A DNA stretch of 64,000 nt from positions 62,001 to 126,000 of the forward strand of contig JAILRB010000064.1 in NCBI GenBank assembly GCA_024698585.1, in the 5' to 3' direction. This stretch comes from Eubacterium sp. GTDB lineage: Bacteria > Bacillota > Clostridia > Lachnospirales > Lachnospiraceae. The notes under the pieces were generated by a model. The model did no database searches. It saw nothing but the letters and a program-made list of their open reading frames with translations, and was not told the DNA's origin. Position 1 is the first letter of the stretch. Every line of letters begins with the position of its first letter. A program made the translations under genes and the position numbers. This document shows positions 9,062 through 16,562 of this stretch, piece by piece.

Positions 9062-10453
9062 TTATTGAATGATGGTATTCATCCAGATTCCCTTTCGAAT
9101 GAGTGCGCCACCAATAAATGCCTTGCAGGCTTCTGAACAGTTTACAATTAAGAAAATCGTAACAATCGGAAGCGATGTATAATGGCATAAAATCATTGAT
9201 AGTGGAACATTGACAACCCAGATGAAACAACTGTCAAATAAGAAGGTGACAATTGTCTTTCCGCCACTTCGTAATGTAAAGTATGCTGCATTGGTGTATG
9301 CGTTAAATGGAGTAACCAATGCGAATACCAAAATGAATTGGGATGCCAGATGGCGAATTTCCCCGGTGGTGTTGTAGATATGTGGGAAGAACGGTGCCAG
9401 AATCGCCAACACAATGGATGTGCTTATGGCAATCAGTACGGAAAGCACGCTGAGTTTCCGGTTGGCGTCACGGGCTTCTTCCAGCTTTTCAGCTCCTAAC
9501 AACTGACCGATGATAATAGCAATCGTGGTTCCCATGGTTACGAAAACAATGTTAAATACATTGCTGATGGTATTATTGATGTTAATAGCACCGATTGCAG
9601 CTAGTCCCCGGGTGGAAAGGGCCTGGGCCTGAAAGGTAAGACCTAAAGACCATAAAAATTCATTGGCCAGAATCGGAGAACCTTTCAGAACAATATTGCG
9701 AACCAGTGAAACAGGTACTTTGAAACTGCGATATGCCCTGTGGATAAACGGGAATTTTTTCTTATGCATATGGGTATAAATTACTACGATGAAAAATTCC
9801 ACATAACGGGACATTCCTGTGGCAATGGCTGCACCGGAAACACCAAGTTCCGGAAAACCGAATTTACCAAAAATCAATAAGTAATTAAATACTAAGTCAA
9901 TAATGACAGAAGAAACACTGGCAACCATCGGAATGAAGGTTTCCCCACCCTCCTTTAAGGTGGTGCTGTATGCATTGGAAATCACAATCGGTGGAATGCC
10001 AATCAGGATAATGAATAAATAACTTTTGGCATAGTCGAAGGTGGCATTAATATTCCCGGACTGACTGCCTTCGTGTAAAAAAGAATGAATCAAAGTGTGA
10101 TTCATTGTCAGGAAAATGAAGGTTACCAGAAGAATGGTAAACAATCCAAAGAGAATTTTGATGCGAAAGGTATTGCGAACACCCTCGTGATTTTCCTGAC
10201 CAAAGTATTGGACACTAAAAATTCCGGCGGCAGACATTCCACCGAAGACCAGCAGATAAAATACAAAGAATAGCTGATTCACCACAGAAACGCCAGTCAT
10301 TTGATCGGTTCCCAGTCTTCCTACCATGACATTGTCCAAAAGTCCCACTAAGTTTGTCATTAATGTCTGAATGATAATAGGAAAGGCTATGAAGAAAACT
10401 TTCCTATAAAATGCTTTATTTCCAAAATATTTTTTCCCTATTGTTGTATTCAT
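9062..10453 (-). CDS. MATE-family multidrug/cation antiporter
   Basis: 463 residues with about 12 membrane segments in two homologous halves, as expected of the NorM/DinF-type MATE family. Recognisable pieces are an N-terminal FPIIIQTLMTNLVGLLDNVMVG helix pair and the second-half FNIVFVTMGTTIAIIIGQ segment. These proteins export cationic drugs or metabolites using Na+ or H+ gradients. Start ATG at 10453 (read leftwards) has a GAGG ribosome site just upstream. It is a single-gene unit facing the upstream operon. Substrate unknown. Confidence 0.9.
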   Translation of the reverse strand: MNTTIGKKYFGNKAFYRKVFFIAFPIIIQTLMTNLVGLLDNVMVGRLGTDQMTGVSVVNQLFFVFYLLVFGGMSAAGIFSVQYFGQENHEGVRNTFRIKILFGLFTILLVTFIFLTMNHTLIHSFLHEGSQSGNINATFDYAKSYLFIILIGIPPIVISNAYSTTLKEGGETFIPMVASVSSVIIDLVFNYLLIFGKFGFPELGVSGAAIATGMSRYVEFFIVVIYTHMHKKKFPFIHRAYRSFKVPVSLVRNIVLKGSPILANEFLWSLGLTFQAQALSTRGLAAIGAININNTISNVFNIVFVTMGTTIAIIIGQLLGAEKLEEARDANRKLSVLSVLIAISTSIVLAILAPFFPHIYNTTGEIRHLASQFILVFALVTPFNAYTNAAYFTLRSGGKTIVTFLFDSCFIWVVNVPLSMILCHYTSLPIVTIFLIVNCSEACKAFIGGALIRKGIWMNTIIQ

Positions 10454-10611
10454 AAAAACCTCATCTCAGCTATTTCTTTCTTTCAGTAATATCTAGAATA
10501 ACATATCTCATTGCATTTTCAATATGAAGAGAAAAATGTCGCCCGAAAAGTGAAATGATAAAATTCATCAAAAAATCCAGACGAAAAATCACATAAATAA
10601 AGAAATAACTG

Positions 10612-10640
10612 TTGACAATTCTTCCCAAGGGGGCTATATT
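10612..10640 (+). promoter_or_regulatory. Sigma-A promoter of the hrcA-dnaK operon
   Basis: TTGACA (10612-10617), a 17-base spacer, and TATATT (10635-10640). The CIRCE operator begins 15 bases downstream, overlapping the expected transcript start region. Confidence 0.9.
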
Positions 10641-10654
10641 AAGGACAGAAACAA

Positions 10655-10681
10655 TTAGCACTCGAAAAAAGTGAGTGCTAA
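10655..10681 (+). promoter_or_regulatory. CIRCE operator (HrcA binding site)
   Basis: A perfect TTAGCACTC-N9-GAGTGCTAA inverted repeat, identical to the consensus. HrcA, encoded by the first gene, binds this site and represses the operon until heat shock titrates GroE away from it. Confidence 0.97.
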
Positions 10682-10702
10682 TAAAACGATAAGGAGGTAG
10701 TT

Positions 10703-11746
10703 ATGGAACTGAATGAAAGAAAAGAAAAAATTCTAAATGCAGTCATTAAGAACTACTTAGAAACCGGGGAACCGGTAGGCTCCAGAACTATTTCTAAATT
10801 TACCGATTTGAATTTAAGTTCTGCGACTATTCGAAATGAAATGTCTGATTTGGAAGAAATGGGCTACATTGTTCAGCCGCATACTTCAGCAGGACGAATT
10901 CCTACGGATAAAGGTTATCGCTTTTATGTGGATAACATGCTGAAAGAAAAACTTTCTGAACTGGATGACAGGGAACGGAAAGTTACAGAAAAGGAAGATC
11001 TTTTGTTAGAGAAAGTGGATAAGGTGGAAACCTTATTGCAGAACATGGCAAAGGTACTGGCTACGAATACGAATTACGCTACCATGGTTTCGGCACCGAA
11101 GTCTCAGGGAAATAAAATAAAATTTATCCAGTTATCCATGCTGGAAGAAAAACAGCTTCTCTGTACCGTGGTATCTGATAAGAACCATGTAGTGAATAAG
11201 ATTCTTACCGTTGAGCAGGATGTGAATCAGGAAATGATTGTTCGCCTGAATGTGGCGCTGAATACCGCATTGGCCGGATTGGCACTGGAAGAGATTAACC
11301 TGGGTGTGATTTCCGCATTGACGTCTCAGGCGGGAGAACTGGAAGGACTGGTAAATGATGTGCTGAAGGCAATTACAGAAGCCATTGCCACAGAATCCCA
11401 GTTAAAGATTTACACATCCGGAGCTACGAATATTTTTAAATATCCGGAACTGAGTGATAAGGAAAGAGCCAGTCAGTTATTGACCACTCTGGAAGAAAAA
11501 TCTCAGTTAACAGAACTCATTAACGAAGGGGATGAGGAAACAGGAATTCAGGTTTATATCGGAAGTGAGAGTCCGGTGCAGTCCATGAAAGATTGTAGTG
11601 TTGTTACGGCAACCTATGAATTGGAGGATGGTTTTAAAGGAACCATCGGAATTATTGGTCCGAAGCGAATGGATTATGACAAGGTTGTAGAAACATTGAG
11701 AACTGTGAAAGAGCAGCTCAGTGATAACTATAAAAAGAAAGATTAG
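10703..11746 (+). CDS. hrcA: Heat-inducible transcriptional repressor HrcA
   Basis: 347 residues, the usual length. The N-terminus is a winged helix (about 1-75) with the family's conserved ETGEPVGSRTISK and SSATIRNEM segments and a QPHTSAGRIPTDKGYRFYVD wing. The rest is a GAF-like dimerisation and effector domain. HrcA represses its own operon through the CIRCE site just upstream. Start ATG 10703 follows AAGGAGG. First gene of hrcA-grpE-dnaK-dnaJ. Confidence 0.97.
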   Translation: MELNERKEKILNAVIKNYLETGEPVGSRTISKFTDLNLSSATIRNEMSDLEEMGYIVQPHTSAGRIPTDKGYRFYVDNMLKEKLSELDDRERKVTEKEDLLLEKVDKVETLLQNMAKVLATNTNYATMVSAPKSQGNKIKFIQLSMLEEKQLLCTVVSDKNHVVNKILTVEQDVNQEMIVRLNVALNTALAGLALEEINLGVISALTSQAGELEGLVNDVLKAITEAIATESQLKIYTSGATNIFKYPELSDKERASQLLTTLEEKSQLTELINEGDEETGIQVYIGSESPVQSMKDCSVVTATYELEDGFKGTIGIIGPKRMDYDKVVETLRTVKEQLSDNYKKKD

Positions 11747-11779
11747 CATTGCCTTGGCAATGTGTGAAAGGTTTTAGGA

Positions 11780-12409
11780 ATGAAGGATAAGAAGATGGAA
11801 AAAGATGTTTTGAAGGACGTGGAAGAAACAGTGGAAACAGAAGCGACTGAAGAAACAGCTGAAACAACAGAGGAATCTGCGGCAGAAGAAACGGCTGATG
11901 TATGTTCTGAAGAAGAACAGGGAGAGGAAAAAGAAGCCGATTCGGAAGAGGATGCAGAGGAAAAGAAAGACCCTAAGGATGCAAAGTTTGAGGAACTGAA
12001 TGATAAATATCAGAGACTCTTTGCAGAATTCCAGAATTTCAGAAACAGAAGTGAAAAAGAAAAAGCTTCAATGTTTGATATGGGGGCAAGAAACATTATC
12101 GAAAAGATTCTCCCGGTAGTGGACAATTTCGAACGAGGAATTGCCACCTTAAAGGAAGAAGATTTAGAATCCCCTGTGGGTCAGGGAATGGATATGATTT
12201 ATAAGCAGTTATCAAAAACACTGGAAGAACTTGGCGTGGAAGCCATTGAGGCAGAAGGAAAGGAATTCGATCCGGAACTTCACAACGCAGTGATGCAGGT
12301 GGAAAATGAGGAATTGGATGAAAACACCGTTGCTCAGGAATTGCAGAAAGGTTATATCTATAAAGGCACAGTTATTCGTCACAGCATGGTTTCTGTGGTA
12401 ACAAAATAA
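11780..12409 (+). CDS. grpE: Nucleotide exchange factor GrpE
   Basis: 209 residues. The first 75 are an unusually long, almost purely Glu/Ala/Thr/Asp acidic tail. Then comes the GrpE coiled coil (about 76-135, with RLFAEFQNFRNRSEKEK) and the C-terminal beta domain. GrpE releases ADP from DnaK and acts as the thermosensor of the chaperone cycle. It lies 33 bases after hrcA and is under the same CIRCE-controlled promoter. Confidence 0.96.
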   Translation: MKDKKMEKDVLKDVEETVETEATEETAETTEESAAEETADVCSEEEQGEEKEADSEEDAEEKKDPKDAKFEELNDKYQRLFAEFQNFRNRSEKEKASMFDMGARNIIEKILPVVDNFERGIATLKEEDLESPVGQGMDMIYKQLSKTLEELGVEAIEAEGKEFDPELHNAVMQVENEELDENTVAQELQKGYIYKGTVIRHSMVSVVTK

Positions 12410-12488
12410 AAAGGAATCGCATCGGCGAGAGCCGGCGGTTTGAAATAAATAAAAAATAATTATCATTTGATTATAGGAGGAATAAATC

Positions 12489-14360
12489 ATGGGAAAGATT
12501 ATTGGTATTGATTTAGGTACAACAAACTCTTGTGTAGCAGTTATGGAAGGTGGAGAACCTACTGTTATCACAAACGCAGACGGTGGAAGAACTACTCCAT
12601 CCGTTGTAGGTTTTAAGAAAGACGGTGAAAGACTTGTAGGAGATTTAGCAAAACGTCAGGCAGTTACAAATGCTGACAGAACAATCTCATCTATCAAGAG
12701 ACATATGGGAACAGACTATAAGGTAACAATTGATGATAAGAGCTATACACCACAGGCTATCTCAGCAATGATTCTTCAGAAATTAAAAGCTGATGCAGAA
12801 GCTTACCTTGGTGAAAAGGTAACAGAAGCTGTTATTACAGTTCCTGCTTACTTCAATGATGCTCAGAGACAGGCTACCAAAGATGCAGGTAAGATTGCCG
12901 GATTGGAAGTTAAGAGAATTATTAACGAACCAACAGCAGCCGCTTTAGCATATGGTCTTGACAATGAAGGCGAACAGAAAATTATGGTATACGATTTAGG
13001 TGGTGGTACATTCGACGTATCTGTTATCGAAATCGGTGATGGCGTTATCGAAGTATTAGCAACATCCGGTGATAATAAGCTTGGTGGTGATGACTTTGAT
13101 AAGAAAATCATGGACTACATGGTTGCAGATTTTAAGACTCAGACAGGTGTTGACCTTTCTAACGATAAGATGGCAATGGAACGAGTAAAAGCAGAAGCAG
13201 AAGATGCAAAGAAGAAACTTTCTTCCGCAACACAGGTAGAAATCAGCATTCCATTCATCACTGCCACAGCAGAAGGCCCACAGCATTTGAACATGACATT
13301 AACAAAGGCTAAATTTGATGAATTAACAAGAGACTTAGTAGAAAGAACAGCAATCCCTGTTCAGAACGCATTAAAGGATGCAGGAATTACAGCATCAGAA
13401 CTTTCTAAGGTATTATTAGTAGGTGGTTCTACAAGAATCCCAGCTGTACAGGATAAGGTAAAACAGTTAACAGGACATGAACCTTCTAAGAAGATGAATC
13501 CTGATGAATGTGTAGCTGTTGGTGCTTCCATCCAGGGTGGTAAGCTTGCAGGTGATGAAGGTGCAGGAGAAATCCTTCTTCTTGACGTAACACCACTTTC
13601 ATTATCTATTGAAACTATGGGTGGAATTGCAACAAGATTAATTGAAAGAAATACTACAATTCCTACAAAGAAGAGCCAGATCTTCTCGACAGCAGCAGAT
13701 AACCAGACTGCAGTAGATATTAACGTAGTACAGGGTGAAAGACAGTTCGCAAGAGACAACAAGAGTCTTGGACAGTTCAGACTTGATGGTATTCCACCAG
13801 CAAAGAGAGGTGTTCCACAGATTGAAGTTACTTTCGATATTGATGCAAACGGTATCGTAAATGTATCTGCAAAGGATTTAGGAACAGGTAAGGAACAGCA
13901 CATTACAATTACAGCAGGATCTAACATGTCTGATGAAGACATCGATAAGGCTGTTAAGGAAGCTGCAGAATATGAAGCAGCTGATAAGAAGCGTAAGGAA
14001 GCAATTGATGCTAAGAACGAAGCTGATTCTATCGTAAACCAGACAGAACAGGCTATGAACGAAGCAGGAGATAAGCTTTCTGATGCTGACAAGCAGGCAG
14101 TTCAGGCTGACATTGATGCATTGAAGGCTACCATTGCAGGATGTGCAGAAGGTGCTGAAATTACAGATGCACAGGTTGAAGAATTAAAGGCCGGTAAAGA
14201 AAAATTAATGAACTCTGCTCAGCAGTTATTTGCTCAGATGTATCAGCAGGCTCAGGGCGCAACAGGTGCTCAGGGTGCAGGCCCTGATATGAGCGGATTC
14301 ACAGGTGGCAATACAAATCCTGATGATGACGTGGTAGATGGAGAATTTACTGAAGTTTAA
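12489..14360 (+). CDS. dnaK: Molecular chaperone DnaK (Hsp70)
   Basis: 623 residues, typical for Firmicutes. N-terminal ATPase with [13 protein letters not shown], the phosphate-2 loop [11 protein letters not shown] and the adenosine loop [11 protein letters not shown]. The substrate domain runs from about residue 360, and a helical lid ends in a Gly/Gln-rich tail with an acidic terminus ([12 protein letters not shown]). ATG 12489 follows AGGAGG. Codon use is strongly biased to AAG, GGT and GTT-type codons, as in other highly expressed genes here (rpsB, tsf). Confidence 0.98.
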   Translation: MGKIIGIDLGTTNSCVAVMEGGEPTVITNADGGRTTPSVVGFKKDGERLVGDLAKRQAVTNADRTISSIKRHMGTDYKVTIDDKSYTPQAISAMILQKLKADAEAYLGEKVTEAVITVPAYFNDAQRQATKDAGKIAGLEVKRIINEPTAAALAYGLDNEGEQKIMVYDLGGGTFDVSVIEIGDGVIEVLATSGDNKLGGDDFDKKIMDYMVADFKTQTGVDLSNDKMAMERVKAEAEDAKKKLSSATQVEISIPFITATAEGPQHLNMTLTKAKFDELTRDLVERTAIPVQNALKDAGITASELSKVLLVGGSTRIPAVQDKVKQLTGHEPSKKMNPDECVAVGASIQGGKLAGDEGAGEILLLDVTPLSLSIETMGGIATRLIERNTTIPTKKSQIFSTAADNQTAVDINVVQGERQFARDNKSLGQFRLDGIPPAKRGVPQIEVTFDIDANGIVNVSAKDLGTGKEQHITITAGSNMSDEDIDKAVKEAAEYEAADKKRKEAIDAKNEADSIVNQTEQAMNEAGDKLSDADKQAVQADIDALKATIAGCAEGAEITDAQVEELKAGKEKLMNSAQQLFAQMYQQAQGATGAQGAGPDMSGFTGGNTNPDDDVVDGEFTEV

Positions 14361-14384
14361 ATAACAGGCAATAACCATTTTCAG

Positions 14385-14485
14385 TCCCCTGAAATAGCAG
14401 GGGAGATAAATAATAAACAAGGGAACCCGTCGGACATTTGTCTGACGGGCGTTCCTGCAATAATGGAAACCCTGTGAATCAGGGT
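14385..14485 (+). promoter_or_regulatory. Three consecutive hairpins in the dnaK-dnaJ intergenic region
   Basis: CCCCTG/CAGGGG (14386-14403), then a 10-bp CCCGTCGGAC/GTCTGACGGG stem (14426-14449) extended by GGAA/TTCC, then ACCCTG/CAGGGT (14469-14485). None is followed by a U-run. They more likely stabilise or process the dnaK mRNA and lower dnaJ output than end transcription. Confidence 0.55.
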
Positions 14486-14509
14486 GAAATGAAAAAAGGA
14501 TAGAGAAAA

Positions 14510-15664
14510 ATGGCAGAGAAAAGAGATTATTATGAAGTGCTAGGCGTTGACAGAAACGCCGATGAAGCAACAATCAAAAAAGCATACAGACAGCTGGCAA
14601 AGAAATATCATCCGGATGCAAACCCAGGAGAAGAAGCTGCAGCAAAATTTAAAGAAGCCTCCGAAGCTTATGCAGTATTAAGTGATGCGGAAAAGAGACG
14701 TCAGTATGATCAGTTCGGTCATGCAGCTTTCGAAGGTGGAGCCGGTGGGGCCGGTGGATTTGACTTCAGCAACTTTGACTTCGGTGATATTTTCGGCGGT
14801 GGCTTCGGCGATATCTTCGGTGATATCTTCGGTGGTGGCAGAAGCAGACGAAACAATAATGGTCCGATGCGCGGAGCAGATGTTCGTGTAGGAGTTACCA
14901 TTACTTTTGAAGAATCCGTGAAAGGTTGTCAGAAAAATGTCTCCATTAATTTTAAGGAGATTTGTAAGACATGTAACGGAACCGGTGCAAAGCCGGGAAC
15001 AACACCGGAAACTTGTACCCAGTGTAATGGTACTGGACAGTATGTGACAAAACGTCAGACCTTATTTGGAATGATGCAGTCCGTAGATACTTGTCCAAAC
15101 TGTCACGGGGAAGGGAAAATTGTTAAAGAGAAATGTACTGACTGTTATGGTGCAGGATATAAACAGATTCGTAAGACTATTCCGGTGGATATTCCGGCAG
15201 GAATTGATGATATGAACAGAATTCGTGTTAATGGCGAAGGAGAACCTGGAAAGAACGGTGGACCACGTGGAGATTTATTAGTGGATGTTCGTGTCATCCC
15301 AAGCAGAGAATTTAGACGTGAAGGAATGGATATCTACAATACGACATATATTTCTTATGCTCAGGCAGCGTTAGGTGGTGATGTCCGTGTGAACACTGTT
15401 TACGGTGATGTGAAGACTACCATTAAGCCTGGTACCCAGACAGGAACCCGTGTGAGACTAAAAGGAAAAGGAATGCCTCATGTTCACAATATGCAGGCCT
15501 TGGGAAATCAGTACACCACATTGGTTGTTCAGGTTCCAACTCATTTAAACAGCGAGCAGAAGGAATTGCTTAGAAAGTTTGATGAGATTTCAGGAAATAC
15601 CTTAAAAGAATTTTCTGATGAACCGGAACAGGAAAAGCCAAAGAAAAAGTTTTTCAAAAAATAA
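14510..15664 (+). CDS. dnaJ: Co-chaperone DnaJ (Hsp40)
   Basis: 384 residues with the full type I layout: J domain (1-70, HPD motif in KKYHPDA), a Gly/Phe-rich linker (about 75-125), a zinc domain with four CxxCxGxG repeats ([32 protein letters not shown]) and two C-terminal beta domains. It delivers clients to DnaK and stimulates its ATPase. The end is Lys-rich (KPKKKFFKK). It follows dnaK after 149 bases that hold three hairpins. In Bacillus prmA would come next; here the accessory island intervenes. Confidence 0.98.
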   Translation: MAEKRDYYEVLGVDRNADEATIKKAYRQLAKKYHPDANPGEEAAAKFKEASEAYAVLSDAEKRRQYDQFGHAAFEGGAGGAGGFDFSNFDFGDIFGGGFGDIFGDIFGGGRSRRNNNGPMRGADVRVGVTITFEESVKGCQKNVSINFKEICKTCNGTGAKPGTTPETCTQCNGTGQYVTKRQTLFGMMQSVDTCPNCHGEGKIVKEKCTDCYGAGYKQIRKTIPVDIPAGIDDMNRIRVNGEGEPGKNGGPRGDLLVDVRVIPSREFRREGMDIYNTTYISYAQAALGGDVRVNTVYGDVKTTIKPGTQTGTRVRLKGKGMPHVHNMQALGNQYTTLVVQVPTHLNSEQKELLRKFDEISGNTLKEFSDEPEQEKPKKKFFKK

Positions 15665-15699
15665 TATGACTTTAGCAAGGACATACTAAAGGGGGCATC

Positions 15700-16431
15700 A
15701 TGCAGGATACGCAGAAGAAAATGGACGTAAATGTTTTTATTGATGAATCCGGGAGTATCACAAAAACCAAGATTTCCCAAAATCAATATTTTGTGATGGC
15801 AATTTTATTTACCCGGGATTCCACAAAAATAAAGAGACAGTTTCGTAAGGGAATTGCCTCTTTGTTAAAGAAGCCTAAATTTCAACACTTGATGGATAAG
15901 GAAAATGAAATCAAGGGTTCTGAAGTATCTGAAAATCGAAAGAAGGCGATTTATGACCGAATTCTTCGTACTTGTGGAGATGATTTTGAATTGGGAATCA
16001 TTGTCATTAATAATGAACACACCACAGATGATTTTATCCGCAATCATGCCCGAACCTTTAATTATGTCCTTCAATTATTTTTGGACACATCGTTTCGAAA
16101 GAAAAGTACATATGCATCTAATGTGAATGCCATGAATCTGAGGATTGATGAGCAAAATATTGCAACAGATACCCGATATACGTTAGATGATTATCTGGAA
16201 CAGCAGTTTACGGTGTATCATCCATTATGTGATCATTTTAATGTAGAATATGTGGATTCTAAACAACATTCTATGATTCAGTTGGTAGACTTTATCGCCA
16301 ACACCTTTTACAGAAATCTGGAAAAGCATGATGAAATTAGCAAAGAGACCGTTGCAATGTTAAAAGACAAGTTAATTGGAGGAAACATTTTTCTGTTTCC
16401 CAACACATATGATACGAAATTATTCTTGTAA
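15700..16431 (+). CDS. DUF3800 domain protein
   Basis: 243 residues. The N-terminal FIDESGS (about 13-19) and the later SMIQLVDFIANTFYRN helix with its conserved Asp are the signature of DUF3800, a family with an RNase H-like fold prediction that is often found in accessory or defence-linked DNA. Function is unproven. ATG 15700 follows AAAGGGGG. It lies 35 bases after dnaJ, may partly be read from that operon, and ends in its own terminator. It is the first gene of the island that separates dnaJ from prmA. Confidence 0.75.
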   Translation: MQDTQKKMDVNVFIDESGSITKTKISQNQYFVMAILFTRDSTKIKRQFRKGIASLLKKPKFQHLMDKENEIKGSEVSENRKKAIYDRILRTCGDDFELGIIVINNEHTTDDFIRNHARTFNYVLQLFLDTSFRKKSTYASNVNAMNLRIDEQNIATDTRYTLDDYLEQQFTVYHPLCDHFNVEYVDSKQHSMIQLVDFIANTFYRNLEKHDEISKETVAMLKDKLIGGNIFLFPNTYDTKLFL

Positions 16432-16436
16432 ATAGA

Positions 16437-16469
16437 AAAACATTTATCCGAACGGGTAAGTGTTTTTTT
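16437..16469 (+). terminator. Terminator after the DUF3800 gene
   Basis: AAACATTTATCC / GGGTAAGTGTTT stem around GAAC, continuing into a run of seven T. Confidence 0.8.
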
Positions 16470-16470
16470 A

Positions 16471-16500
16471 TTGACGGTTAGCTATCCTTCGCGTTACAAT
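16471..16500 (+). promoter_or_regulatory. Promoter of the sequon-rich surface protein gene
   Basis: TTGACG (16471-16476), an 18-base spacer and TACAAT (16495-16500), placed between the preceding terminator and the ribosome site of the surface protein gene. Confidence 0.65.
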
Positions 16501-16562
16501 AGACATATGTATGAGATTTAATAGAAAACAAAGTGATTTATAGATTTTTTGGAGGTGAAAAA

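Noticed and set aside
13361-14092. 243-codon minus-strand open frame across dnaK
   Set aside because: It is antisense to a certain gene, has low-complexity Ser/Ala/Ile content, and arises from the biased codon use of dnaK.
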